Origin: Allomyces macrogynus ATCC 38327
Lineage: Eukaryota; Blastocladiomycota; Blastocladiomycetes; Blastocladiales; Blastocladiaceae
Direction of reading: 5' to 3'
Assembly (NCBI GenBank): GCA_000151295.1
Contig: GG745339.1
Coordinates: 964,023-1,028,022, forward strand
DNA length: 64,000 nt
Shown: piece after piece, positions 53,074 to 64,000 of the stretch
Layout of the letters: every line of letters begins with the position of its first letter
Position numbering within the stretch: the first letter of the stretch is position 1
Made by a program: the position numbers and the translations under genes
Notes under the pieces: generated by a model
Seen by the model: the letters and a program-made list of their open reading frames with translations, nothing else
The model's database searches: none
What the model was told of the DNA's origin: nothing

Positions 53074-56000
53074 CTACTCCAAGCTGAAGTACCCATTCTT
53101 GCCGACCCCATTCGCGCCCAAATCTGCTGCGTGCAATTCCTGCCCGCGGCCATCCGCGTCGGCACGAACCCCAGCCTTGGCCTGCGCGCCCCCACCACCA
53201 ATCACCGCGACCTTGACCGCATCCGGCGCCAAGTGCGCCGCGTGCCTCGATCCAGGCGGCGACGCCGGCTGCTGCACGGCCCCGGCGGGCGGCAACCCGG
53301 TCGCCGACGCGAAAATCGACTGCCGCGAGTTGCCCGCGGGCGTCGTGAGCACATTCGACGCCATATCTAAGCGCTGCGCGCCGCGCAATGCCTTGAACAC
53401 TTTTAGCTGCGTCTGGATCTGCGAGACTGTGTGCAGCCACCGCAGCCGTTCCTTGGTCAGGAAGACGCGGTCGGTCGGGGCTTCCACGTAGAACCAGTCG
53501 GGTAAGACGCGGATCAATGCGCCCATTGGGATCGACAGGAAGCCGATGCCGATGCAGAAGAGCCACTGGGGGAACGTGAGCGGGACCGTGTGGAACGCCG
53601 ACCCGCCGAGTTCGACGATGATGACTTGTAAGATGATGGTGAGCAAAAGGATCGCGACAAAGTACTTGTTGTTGCCGACGCCGCGGAACACGTTCAGGTC
53701 GTTGGTCAGGTGCCGGCAGCTATAGGACACGGGGAGGTCAGTTCACGTCCACACACCTTCGCGGCGAGAAGAAGAAGAAACGAAAACGTACTTGATCTCG
53801 TTGAAAATCTGCAAGAAAATAAAGCTGTTGAAGACGACCGTGCGCAGCACCGTCTCGTCCTGCACGACCAAGGGCCCGACATACAGCGCGAGCAAGTTGA
53901 CAACAATCTGGAACACCGCCTGGCCCGCGACCATCTTCCACATCGAATACGTAATCAGCGGCGCCGATTTCGGGTCCGGGTGCCGGTCGAGCAATTCGCG
54001 CTGCGGCGGTTCCGTCGCGAGCGCGAGCGCGGCCAGTGAGTCCATGATCAGGTTGACCCACAGCAGCTGCACGGCCGTGAGAATTGATTTTTCCTCGTTC
54101 GAGACGACGGCCGTGATAAACGTCAGGATCACGGCCGTGATGTTTACCGTCAGCTGGAACTGCAGGAATTTCTTGACCGAGTCGTTGACCGACCGGCCCC
54201 AAAGCATGGCCTTGACAATACTCGAGAAATTGTCATCGAGCAAGATGATCGACGAGGCTTCCTTGGCGACTTCGGTCCCGGAAATGCCCATGCTGAACCC
54301 GACGTCGGCCATCTTGAGCGCCGGCCTATAAATGCACAAACGTCGCGCGTCAGTCACGAAACCCCACCACCCTCCCACCCCAAACCGCTCTCGCGTACCC
54401 ATCATTCGTCCCATCCCCCGTCACCGCGACCGTCTCCCCTAACGCCTTTAACCGATTCACCAACACCTGCTTATCGAGCGGCGACGACCGCGCCAGCACC
54501 TGCAGCCGCGGCAAGACCTTATCCATCTGATCCCTTGGCAACTTACGGAACGCGCGCCCTTCCATGACGATTCCACCTTTCGAGTAAATCCCACACTTGG
54601 CCGCAATCGCGCGCGCCGTCGTCAAGTTATCCCCCGTGACCATGCGCACAAACACACCCGCGCGCTGGCACGCGTCGACGGCCTCAGTCACACCTGGACG
54701 CAACGGGTCCTCGATCCCAACCACCGCCAGCAACACCAGCCGCCCGGCTGAGGAAGGGACGCGGTCGCGGTGTTCCGCGGGCACGGGACGACACCACGCG
54801 TCGGTCGTCGCGGGGCCCGCGACTGTCGAGGAATCGTTTGGACCGTTGTAGTTGAGCGCGGTTGCGGACCCGAGCGGCGTCTCGAGTCGCGGGAGTAAGT
54901 CCGACATGGCGAGCTGCGAATTGCCCTGCACGGCCAGCGACTTGGGCGCGAGATCGTTCGTCGACCGCGCGGGCGTCGCGGGCTGCGGCGTGCGCGTCCC
55001 GTCGGCCACTGTCGCCGCGGTCCCGAGCGGCGCGTGCGTCGCCAAATCGTCTGGCAACGTGCCCGGGGCCACGTCCATGTACGCGAGCGCGATCGCACGC
55101 AGGCTTTCCGCCGCGTACTTTTGAATCGTGGATGTCCATTCGGCAATACGCGCGGGGGTCATGTCCACGGGCCCGACACCGCGCACGTACGTTGCCGAAC
55201 AGTGCCCCAACACAATCTCGGCGGCCCCCTTGACGTGCAGCCGGTGACTGCACGCCGCGTTCGGACCGAGCGCTTGGACGGTCCCCATCCATTTCGACGC
55301 CGACGAGAACGGGTAAATGTGCTCGATCTCGGCACCCGCGCGGGCACTGGTAAATGCGGGCCCGCCCGCGGCCTGCTGCATTTCGAGCAAAGCGGTCTCG
55401 GTCTTGGACCCGATTAGGACTTTTGCGCCGGTTTTAGGGTCAACGTCTTCGAATGCGGTCGAGTTGATGGCGATCGCGTCTTGCAGGAGGAGCCACAGGC
55501 GCGGATCGTCGATCAGCGTGCGCAGGCGCGGGACGTCGTCCGCCGAGGACAGCTCAGATGAAGAGTGTCTGGATGAGGACGAGTCGGAGACGGTAGCCTG
55601 TGCGCGCACGTTGGGCTCGGGCGCGCCGAACCGGCCCTTGACGACGGTCATGCGGTTTTGCGTGAGCGTGCCGGTCTTGTCGGAGCAGATGGTCGTCGCG
55701 TTGCCCATGACTTCGCATGCGGCGAGAACGCGGACGAGGTTGTTGTCGGCGAGCATCTTCTTGGTGGCGAATGCGAGCGACAGGGTTACGGCCAGTGGGA
55801 GGCCTTCGGGGACGGCCACGACGAGGACCGTGATGGTGGTGATGAAAATCTACAGCGGCGCGAATCGGTCAGAGAGAGGGCCAGGGGAGAACTATCGAAC
55901 GCGTTCGATAGGTACCTGCGTAATTGACTCGAGAATCTTAGCGGGCGACTGCTTGTTGGGCCCATCGACGAACCCGCCCGACGTGCCCGTGATGGCGAGA

Positions 56001-57531
56001 TACTTGATGAGCAAAACGACCAAGATCAAACTCGCGGCGGCCATGCCGAGCTTGGCAATCTGCTCGGCTAGTTCGTTGAGCTTGACTTGCAGCGGCGTCT
56101 CCGTGTCCTCGGTGCGCATCGCTACGCGAGACGCGGAGTGAGCGAGAGGGGCATGAAGAGCACGAGATCGTGCTGCTGCGTACACATCATGGTCCGCCCG
56201 TGGAGCGAGTTCACTCCAACGGCCGTGACAATGCACAGGCCGGTCCCCTCGATCACCTTGCTCCCACTCAGGAGAAACATGTCGTGATCCGGGCCCTATA
56301 GCGCGCGTCAAACGATGAGGCCCACGTTCCCCCTAAAACGAAACAAATCGCACATCCATACCTTGCGAATCGCATCCGACTCGCCCGTCGCCGCCGACTC
56401 GTCACACCTGAGCCCATGCCCATGCAAAAAAACGCCATCGACGGGCAAGATATCGCCCGGCTCGAGCGTGAGCACGTCGCCGACCAAGATGTCATAGACG
56501 GAAATCCGAGTCACGGCGCCGCGGCGCAGGACCTTGACGGTACGGTCGTCGACTTTGGCGGACAGCGCGCGGAACTGGCGCTCCTTTTGCCAGTCGTTGA
56601 CGGACGCGACGAGCACGACAATCAAGACGGCGGCAATGATCGCGACGCCCTCGACCCACTTGACTTTCTCGTGGTACACGTCGTCCTGGTGCATGCCAAA
56701 GTCTTCGTACAGGCCAAGGGCGAGCGAGATGATGGCGGCGATCGTGAGCATGATCTGGCGGAGAGACGCTAGAGGTCAGTTGTCATTGCACGTCGTGAAA
56801 GCCGTCCCGAGAAAGCGGGCGAACTGCGTACCAAGGTCCGGTCCTGTAATGCCGCCCACATGAGCTCTGTATTGTCACCCGAGCACGTCAGTCCATCGCC
56901 CGTGATCCAGCATCGCAAAGCTCGAGTCGAACGCACCAAAAATCGAATCCATCTTGACCTCCGGCAACCGATTCGCGCCAAACACCTGCACCCGTTCCTC
57001 CATATCCCGCTTCGCCGCCTCCTCCTCCTCGCGCGTCAGCGGCGGCCCCACATCCGCCGCGACCGCTCCACTTACGCGCCGACCCCCCGCCCCGGGCAGT
57101 GGGACGTATGCCGGCGCCCTGCGTACTTTGGCCGTCCAACTCTTTGCCTTGGCCTCATGCACCGCGCGCGCATGCACGACCGACGGCGGGTCGTAATCTG
57201 TTAACGGCGGACACAGGCCGCGTTTCGGATCGACGCGCAGGGCACGACAGACGCCGGCGGGTCCGCCGAGCGAGGCGAGATGGGCTGGGTCCTTGGGGTC
57301 GATCAGGTGCGTCAGGGACGCGACGGACACAGCGAACCCGGATCCCGCGGGTGGCGATGGAGAGTCGGGGGTCGCGACGATCACGGGCGGCAAGGGCGCG
57401 CGAGGCGTCGGGGAGGACGGCAGCGGGACGCCGAGCGCGATGGATTCGTTGGTGGGCTCGTGGTCGTCGTCGATGTCGGCAGCGCGGCTGCTGCCGGCGT
57501 CGAGACGCAGGTACTTGGCCGGCGGCGGCAT
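53074..57531 (-). CDS. PMC1: Plasma-membrane/vacuolar-type Ca2+-transporting ATPase (P2B, PMC1-like)
   Basis: P-type calcium pump. Eight exons in transcript order, 56937-57531, 56832-56866 (35 nt), 56362-56754, 56184-56295, 55916-56121, 54399-55849, 53792-54325 and 53074-53719, all phase-consistent, give 1323 residues. Landmarks: LIDPKDPAHLASLGGPAGVC and ALRVDPKRGL (PMCA N-terminal motif), ELMWAALQDRTL, DESAATGESDA (actuator TGES), VAVPEGLPLAVTLSLAFATK (TM4 PEGLPL), ICSDKTGTLTQNRM (phosphorylated Asp at about residue 504), TGDGTNDGPALKMADVGFSM (hinge), LLWVNLIMDSLAALALAT (TM6) and FNEINCRHLTNDLNVFRGVG. The nucleotide-binding domain has a Ser/Thr/Pro-rich insertion around residues 690-770. The C-tail lacks an obvious calmodulin-binding helix but ends in Gly/Ala-rich sequence. 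The start at 57531 follows a CACC-rich leader. Confidence 0.95.
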
Positions 57532-57984
57532 GGTTGCGGTGGGTAGTAGGTGGTGCGTGGGCGTGCGTGGGCAAAGACCACAGCGTCGATACAGTGCGAT
57601 GCGGTGCGGTGCGGTACCGGCGCTTGCGGGTGGCAGAGACGGACGGAGACACGCGAGCGAATGCGGACCGGGGTCCAGGCCGAGGCCTGACTGACGAGGC
57701 AAGGCGCGGCGAGGTTCTGAGGAAACCGATCGGGTGCGAGCGCTGAGCGCAGCAGGGGCGGGGCCACGCGTCGATGCGCACGGTGAGCAGCGTCGCCAGC
57801 GCTTCGTGTTGCCCACGCGGCTCGCACGGCGGACGTGGGAGACACGCCGCGAGACCCCACGTGCAAGTCACGCATTCCACGCGCACATCACAAAAAGTAT
57901 CTTTCGACATTAAATACACCATTCCCCACTCAGCCCGCTCAACAAGAGCAACACTGCCGAGCACACGCGAGACGCGACCGGCGA
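57532..57984. other. Upstream region of the Ca2+ ATPase
   Basis: About 450 bp between the ATPase start and the stop of the next minus-strand gene, holding the ATPase promoter. A GCGGTGCGGTGCGGT-type short tandem repeat lies at about 57599-57615. Confidence 0.5.
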
Positions 57985-58531
57985 CTACGATGGCGGCGCG
58001 GTTGGCAGCGGCTCGGCCTCGCTCATTTCGACATCGTTCATCTCCGCATTGTCCGTGGCGGGAGGCGTAGCGGCCGTCGATTGCGCAGCCATCACCGGCC
58101 CCATCATTTCATGCAACATCGCGTCGAATGTGCGTCCCTCGGCCACGGCGAGCGCAGCCGGAACGGGCGCGGGTGCCGGAGCCGGGGCAGGGACCGACAG
58201 GGACGCGAGACCAGATGCCGGTGCCGGCGCGGCCGCCATGTTTGCCACAATCATCGCGTTGGCACCCAGCTGTGCGAACAGGTTGGCGGCCGAGGGCAGC
58301 GCTGGACCGGCGCCGCCGGCCATGTCGACGTCCTGGCTGTCCCCCTCTACGTTCAAATCCCCAACTGCGCTCGGCGCCGTGAAAAACGGCTGCGAGCCCG
58401 ACAGTGCCGACGACGGCCGGTCGACCGGCAAGTCGTCCATGGTCTCGTCCACGTCGACGAGTGGCGACGACGGATGCGCGGCGGCTGGGGTCGCGGCGCT
58501 GGAAACTGCTCCAATCGGCATGATCTCGAGA

Positions 58532-58569
<38 letters not shown>

Positions 58570-60618
58570 CACGGGCGGGGGCGGCGGTGGGGTCGGCATC
58601 GGGTCCTCGAGCGGGTCCGGCGCGTGCGCGCCGGTGGCGGCGGCAGCACGCTGGTGCGACGCGGATGCCGGTTGGGCCATCCCGTTGAGCACCGCGACCG
58701 CGGGCGCTTCCACTTCCTCATCCGAGGCCGCGGCCGCGCCAGCAGCGACCGCATCCGCGCCCGGCACGTCAAGTCGCACCCCCTCGGCCTTGAACACGAG
58801 CGGCGCGTCCTGTTCCTTGCCGATCACGACCATCGGTGCCGTGGCGAACAGGACAAACACTGACTTACCCGACACATCGGCCCCATCCCCATCCACGAGC
58901 CGCGCGGCATTATCGGCCTTGATCCGGTCGGCATCAATTCGCGCTACGTCGTCCGGGAACGCAATCACCCACTCCGAATCGACGGCCTGCATCAGGTACC
59001 ACAGCCGCGCGGCGTCACGCACGAGCGGGACCAACTTGTCGGCCACGAGCTGGTCGGAGACACGCACGTGCCGCAGCTCGAGCGCCGCACGCAGCGCGGC
59101 GATCACCGTCTCATAAAACCCCGTCCAAGCGGGCTGCGCGTGCAAGTCCGGGACCATGGCCACCTTTGCCCAGTGCCGCTCGACCGCCGCGCGCGACCGG
59201 TCCCACGCCGTCTGCATCGCCGTCTGCGCGTCCCCTCCCTCCACCGCGGCAAACAACCCCCGGAACGCGCTCTCCAGCGCATGAATCTGCGCGGTGACCG
59301 GATTTGCGCTCGACGCAAACTGCGCCATCAGCACGCGGTACATCGCCCCACCGAGGTACTTGTCGCGCTGCGACTTGGACAGCGTGAACTGCGGCAACTC
59401 CTCGGTCGCTTTCGCGCGCAGCTCGGCCACCACCACCTTGTCCACTTTCGCCTGCACATCGCGCGACTGCTGCTGCATGATCGCGCGCACGACCACGGGC
59501 ATTCGGAGGCCTAAATCGTCCATGGCTTGCGCGACTTTGGTCGGACTCAGATCAATCCGGTACGCGCCGCGCACTTTCACGTCGGCCGCGCGCGCGGCCT
59601 CTGCTTTCAGGAGCTGCGTCTCGAGCATCTCGGCCTTTTTGCGCAGTGCTGCGGTGGTGTCGCGTTCCGCAGCGAGATCGACTTCCAGCTGGTGCACGCG
59701 GTGCCGCGCGCCGCGGTCGTGGTCGCGTGCGAAATGCATTTCGCGGTGCACGCGGTCGAGGTCGGCTTGCAGCGCGGCTTCGCGCGCGCGGGAGGCGGCG
59801 AGTTGCTCGATCGCGGCGTCGAGGTCCGCGTGCAGGTCGCGCGCCTGGGCTTGCGCTTCCTCGAGCAACGCTTGCACGCGGTCGTCGAGCTTGCGCTTGC
59901 CCGGGCCAGGACTCGGGGTTGCGGGGTGCGACGGCGCGCCGTTGGCGGCACTGGGGGTCGATTCGACGGGGCTCATGGGTTTTAGCTTGGACTTGGCGGG
60001 TTGTTTGGGGTTGGGCTTCTTGCCCTTGGGTTTGGACGCGGCAGCGGCGGCGAACGGGGTCGCATCAAGATTGCGCTGCGTGGCGCCGCGGCGCGGCCGG
60101 CCGGCGGGTGTGAGCGGCGTGAACGAGGGCGACGCGCGCGCCGACGGGGTCGAGTCGGTGTGAATAGCAGCAGCAGCAGCAGCAGCCGCGGCGGCCGACT
60201 GCGACCGCGTCGCGCGTGCCGGGGTCGCCGTCACAGCCGTGCCCTTGGGGGCTTTCATGGTCGGGGAACCATGCAGCTCGAGGTTGCTGACGCGCACGTC
60301 GAATTCATCCAGGTCCGACAGGTCCGATGGGTCCTCGTCGTCGCCGTCGTTGGTGCAGGCGGTATGCGTTGTGGCGGCAGGCGCGCTCGCGGGCGGTAGC
60401 TCCACGGCCGGTTCCTCCTCCTGTGCGGGTTCTTCAACGACGGGCGAAGGTACCACCGGCATGGTCGCGGCACGGCGTGTGCGCTTGGCGGGTGGCGGGG
60501 CCGGGGCCGACGGGCTCGACGGGGTCGCGGGCGTGTCCAGGTCGACGGCCGACGCGCGCTTGGCCGCGCGCGTCAGGCGCCGCGATGGGGTGCTGGCGGG
60601 GTCGGCGGCGGCGGTCAT
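57985..60618 (-). CDS. Unrecognised 877-residue protein with coiled coil and a helical C-terminal domain
   Basis: One uninterrupted frame from ATG 60618 (MTAAADPASTPSRRLTRAAK). The first 250 residues are disordered, with basic clusters (KRTRRAA, SKPKGKKPNPKQPAKSKLKP) suggesting nuclear location, and Ala and Ser/Thr-Pro runs. Then comes a coiled coil, KRKLDDRVQALLEEAQAQAR to LRKKAEMLETQLLKAEAARA. A globular helical block follows: LSPTKVAQAMDDLGLRMPVV, FTLSKSQRDKYLGGAMYRVL, WDRSRAAVERHWAKVAMVPD, AARLWYLMQAVDSEWVIAFP. Last is an acidic tail with 13 consecutive Asp. The globular part looks conserved rather than random, but I cannot name it. Adjacent S/TP sites could be kinase targets. Confidence 0.65.
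58531..58570 (-). repeat. GAC triplet repeat encoding an Asp run
   Basis: Read as GTC repeats on the plus strand; it encodes 13 consecutive Asp residues in the C-terminal part of the 877-residue protein. Likely variable in length. Confidence 0.85.
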
Positions 60619-61543
60619 GGTCGCGGGCTCCGGAAACGGAGCGGTGTTGTCGCCGTCGTGCCGTCGTTGTCGTGGTGGTGGTCGTGGTGGGGAAGATCGT
60701 TTTGGTCGACCGCGCGTGGTGGAACAGGCGAGACACGTGCAAACTGCCCTGGGGGCGGTGTGGTTCGGATTGGTCATATGCTTAGGCACCTCTCAGCGCG
60801 TGCCGAACGGCGGCCGGGCCATGCATGTGTGTCGGCTGACTTCGCTCGTTTCGCTTCTCGTCGCGAGTTTCGACTTGCTCGTTCTCGTTCTCGTTCGTGG
60901 GCGCTGCCATCGTTGCTCCTCGTCACCCTCGACACTGCCCGTCGGCCGCCCCTCACTCGCTCGCTCGCCGCGACCGGCATCCTCTCCCGCGCACGGCGCC
61001 CCACTCACAGCGTCCGAACCCCCACGGCTCGCTCTTGGATCAAGATCAAGCTCTCGTCCAGCGCCCGCGTGCCCGCCCGTTACCAGCTGCTGCTGCACCT
61101 GTCGTCGGCACAAGTCTGTCGCTACCCGTGCACACGCTCGCGCGTAAACCGCTGAATCCCGTGTGCCGGTTCAAGTCACGAATCGTTGTCAGCAGTGGTG
61201 CTGAGGTGTTGAGGTGAGTGTGCACTGCGTGAAGAACCAGGCAAATGTGGCCCGAGCCAAGCCCGCGCCAGACCGCCTCCCTGAGCCGTACGCGTGTGTC
61301 GAGCAGCGGTCCGCGACGGGGGTGTGCCACGGCGCGGTCCTTGGCGCGACGTGGATTGTCGTTGGACGGGCAAGTCGGCTCGGAGCGATGGAGACTGACC
61401 TGACGCCGTGACGGATCACGATCACAATTAGACTTGGGCCCACCGACGTCCGCACGCCGCCCAGTCCGCCTGCGCACATATCCCTGCCGGCAGCGCCAGC
61501 CCCGCTCCCCACCCGCTTGCGGCCGTCTACGACCAACTCCACC
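60619..61543. other. Divergent promoter interval before the right-edge gene
   Basis: About 925 bp with no recognised gene. A strong GTGAGT donor-like sequence at about 61212 could belong to an unplaced 5' exon of the right-edge gene. Confidence 0.4.
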
Positions 61544-64000
61544 ATGTCCGACCGCGCTCCTCGCGCGGACCCGCCGCCGCCACGGCGCGCACGATCCCCG
61601 TCTGTCGATGCGGCCGCAACCGACGCCGCTGCTGCAGCGATGCCCGTCGTGCCCACACCCGCACCGCGCGCACGGTCTCCGCTCGACGCCATGCGCGACG
61701 CGCCGCGCACCGCGTCCCTCCCTTCACTCGCCGGCCCGCTGGCCGGTGTTCCCGCCGCTACTGCGCTCCCATCCGCGTCCCCCTTGCTCCCGACCCCCGC
61801 TGACCGCACGCGCCGGCTGTCCGCCGACTAACGCACCGAGTCCATGCCGGACATTGACGCGCACGCGCAGACCGCTCCGTTGAAACCGTACATGCTCGGG
61901 TCCGGCCCGCTGCACGGGTCGCCGCAGTCAGCGACCCCCGCGTTGTCGACGGGGAGTTTAGCGAATGTCGCCGTGGCGGACACGAGGCCGCGCACACCCG
62001 TAGCGCAGGCGCTGTTGCGCCCGCACATGGCGCGCAAACCGTCGCCGTTAAACCCGAATGCCGTGCCGGCTGCGAGCGCGAGCGTGCCACCGCTTCCGGC
62101 AGCGACGACCGCGACGGCAGCGGCGGCGAATATGTCGCCGACGTTGCATGCGACGAACCTGGCAGTGGCGGGCACGGGGAGCGTGCGGCTGCGCACGATT
62201 TCGCCGGAACGGTTGCCTGCGGCCGCGTTGGCGAATGTCGGCGAGGATCCGACGCCCGTCGAGGAGGAGGATACCATCGAGGAAACGATTGCGCGACCCG
62301 TGGCAACCCCGCCGGTCACGACCACCGGGCGCGCAGCTCCCACGGGGACGCCGTCGCCGACGCCGGCGCGCACGCACGCGCGGTCGGTCTCGCTCGAGCA
62401 GCGCGCGATCCTGCACCACGTGCACCACTTGCCCGAGGGCACACCGGGACCGGCCAACCCGTCTACGACGGCGGCAGCGGCTTCTTCACCCGGGTTCGCC
62501 CCGCCGCCAACCCCGCCGGGCGTCCTGCGCACCGCCTCGTCGGCATCGCTGCACAGCACGTCCTCGTCGGTCTCGTCGTACAGCAGCAGCAGTGCGGCCA
62601 CCGCGAGCGCCGCGCTCTCGGCCATGGTCGCAAGCACGCCCGCGGGTGTCGCCGCTGCCGCGCAGGCCGCACAGGCAGCGCAGGCTGCCGCATCGCACGG
62701 ATCGAACGCATCGCAGTCCGGGTCCGAGACTGACTCGCCCGTCCGTGCACGCGGTGGGGCCACGCCGTTTTTCGGAAACGTCAGCCCGCTCGTGTCGCCG
62801 CTCATGGCCGCGGGCACGCCGGCACCAACCATGCACCCGCATGTTGAAACGATGCCGGCGATCGCACTGTCGTCGCCGATGTCCGGTGCGCGGGATGTGG
62901 CCGACTTGCCCCGTGAACGGTCCGCATTTGCGCCCATGGTGCCCGGACTGGGTGGAGCGATGTGTCCTGGTAGTGGTGGCGGTGGTGGTGGGACTGCGAA
63001 TGCGTCGCCCGCGCCGAGTTTGCCGTCGTCGCCAGCGCTCGGGCATGGCGCATTGTCTGCAGCGACCGGATCCGATAAGCACAAGCTGTTTATTTCGACG
63101 ACGTCGTCGCGGCGGCCGTCCACGGTAACTCCGGCCAGTTCGGTGGGTGCGCTCTCGGCCATGGGCAGTCCGACGGTTGGCCCACCGTCAATCGTTGGCA
63201 CGCCCACGACCCCGTCGGCGCTCATGTGGGCTCCCTCCCCACCCGGCTCGCTCCCCTCCACCCCACAACTCCCCGGTCCCACTCACGTGCCACACGCCCG
63301 CGCCATGTCGTGTGCGCCCGATTCCCCCATGACGCTGTCCCCCGTGCGTGTCGGTGTTGGCAGCGGCAGAGGCAGCACGGGGGACCCGCCCGAATCCCCT
63401 TCCCGCCCACCTATGCGCGCCGTCAGTGCGAACACGGCTGAGCCCGTTATGCCAAGCAGCGCTGCTGCTGGCAGCTTGGGCGGTGCCCCCGCGCGCTCAC
63501 GGCACATGTCCGCGTATGAAGCGACGCCCGACGCGACCGCCGCCTACGCTGCGCTCACCACCTCGCGGCACGCCGTCGTCCCGCTCACGCCTGCGCACTT
63601 CCGCCCACGGAGCCAGTCGCTCTCAACGTCGGCCTTGAGCTCGCCCACGTTTTCCGCGATTGGCGCCGACGCGTCGCCCACGACGATCCCTGCAGGACTT
63701 GGAGGACCGGAATCGCCCACCATGGTCCCGCTCGGCGCGCCCGTCAGCCCGCAGTGGCGCACGGTGCGCCTGTTCATGGCCGCACAGCCGCTCGCGCCCG
63801 CGTCGTCGACACGGTCAGCATCGACCGCACCAACCGTAGCGTCGCAGTCGGAACATGGCGGCGACGCACCTCCGGACTCGCCCACGGGCGCACAGCAGGG
63901 TGGGGACTCGGACGACCACTGGTCGGTCGAGTCTCAGGCGTCGAACCGCGACCACCAGGCACTGCTCAGTCCAGGGATGCTGTCGCCTACACAGGCATCG
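61544..64000 (+). CDS. Ser/Pro/Ala-rich protein, 3'-truncated by the window edge, with one in-frame TAA
   Basis: From ATG 61544 (MSDRAPRADPPPPRRARSPS) the frame runs to the window end, more than 810 codons, broken only by TAA at 61829-61831. The product is disordered, with many SP/TP sites (ARSPSVDAA, ISPERLP, SVSLEQRAI, SETDSPVRAR, SSPMSGARD, SRSQS-like blocks) and Ala, Ser and Gly runs. The only ordered-looking piece is GSDKHKLFISTTSSRRPSTV. This suggests a heavily phosphorylated regulatory protein; that is inference. The TAA sits in GACTAAC, followed 9 nt later by GAG|TCC. It could therefore be the branch point and acceptor of an intron rather than a stop, but no donor upstream keeps phase. 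The opposite-strand frame at 61828-63282 is judged a shadow. Confidence 0.55.

Noticed and set aside
61828..63282. 484-codon minus-strand frame opposite the right-edge gene
   Set aside because: The plus-strand frame is longer, runs off the edge and has better coding character and SP/TP motif content; I treat the minus frame as a shadow.
1..64000. tRNA genes, rRNA, transposons or CRISPR arrays
   Set aside because: No cloverleaf-like sequence with A/B boxes, no reverse transcriptase or transposase motifs, and no regularly spaced repeats were found by eye on either strand; a tRNAscan or Dfam run would be decisive.

Overview
This is a GC-rich nuclear window from a small-intron eukaryote, most likely a zoosporic (flagellated) fungus of the Blastocladiomycota type such as Allomyces; the genus is an inference. 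The gene set is fungal (NMD3, EFG1, Sti1, Bsd2/Ndfip-type adaptor, a YML020W-type protein, PMC1-type calcium pump). It also carries genes lost from non-flagellated fungi: three ciliary/axonemal genes (CATIP, CFAP99, a CIMIP1/C20orf85-type protein) and a complete P2X ATP-gated channel. Introns are short (about 50-150 nt). I placed about 65 of them by keeping reading phase across exon joins; roughly half begin GTACG, and many contain CTGAC or TGAC ahead of the acceptor.

Layout. 1-12 kb: importin-11 (+), a ZFYVE19/ANCHR-like B-box protein (-), CATIP (-) divergent from NMD3 (+), an unrecognised helical protein (+), mitochondrial SSB (+). 12-19 kb: CFAP99 (-) interrupted by a 100-N assembly gap, a decayed isoleucyl-tRNA synthetase fragment (+), an ExoIII/APE-family AP endonuclease (-). 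19-32 kb: a glutaredoxin-like protein (+), a 1266-residue coiled-coil protein (+), STI1/HOP (-), cofactor-independent phosphoglycerate mutase (+), a Bsd2/Ndfip PPxY membrane adaptor (+), EFG1 (+). 33-44 kb: a CIMIP1-like ciliary protein (-), a USP30/Ubp16-like deubiquitinase (+), a 1.8 kb gene-poor and AT-richer stretch, an unknown protein (-), glyoxalase II with two in-frame starts (+), an F-box protein with a frameshift (+). 44-64 kb: a HAD phosphatase with a frameshift (-), the P2X receptor (+), small membrane proteins around low-quality sequence, a YML020W-type protein (-), a TPR-like protein (+), the calcium ATPase (-), an 877-residue unknown protein (-), and a long Ser/Pro/Ala-rich reading frame that runs off the right edge (+).

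There is no operon logic, as expected for a nuclear genome. Functional links are thematic: flagellum assembly (CATIP, CFAP99, CIMIP1-like), calcium and ATP signalling (P2X, PMC1-type pump), ribosome biogenesis (NMD3, EFG1), and quality control (STI1, USP, Bsd2-like). No tRNA, rRNA, transposon or CRISPR was seen. Several genes carry single in-frame stops or one-base frameshifts. Given the N gap and a stretch of homopolymer-rich sequence near 48.8-49.0 kb, some of these are probably draft-assembly errors, whereas the IleRS fragment looks like a true pseudogene.
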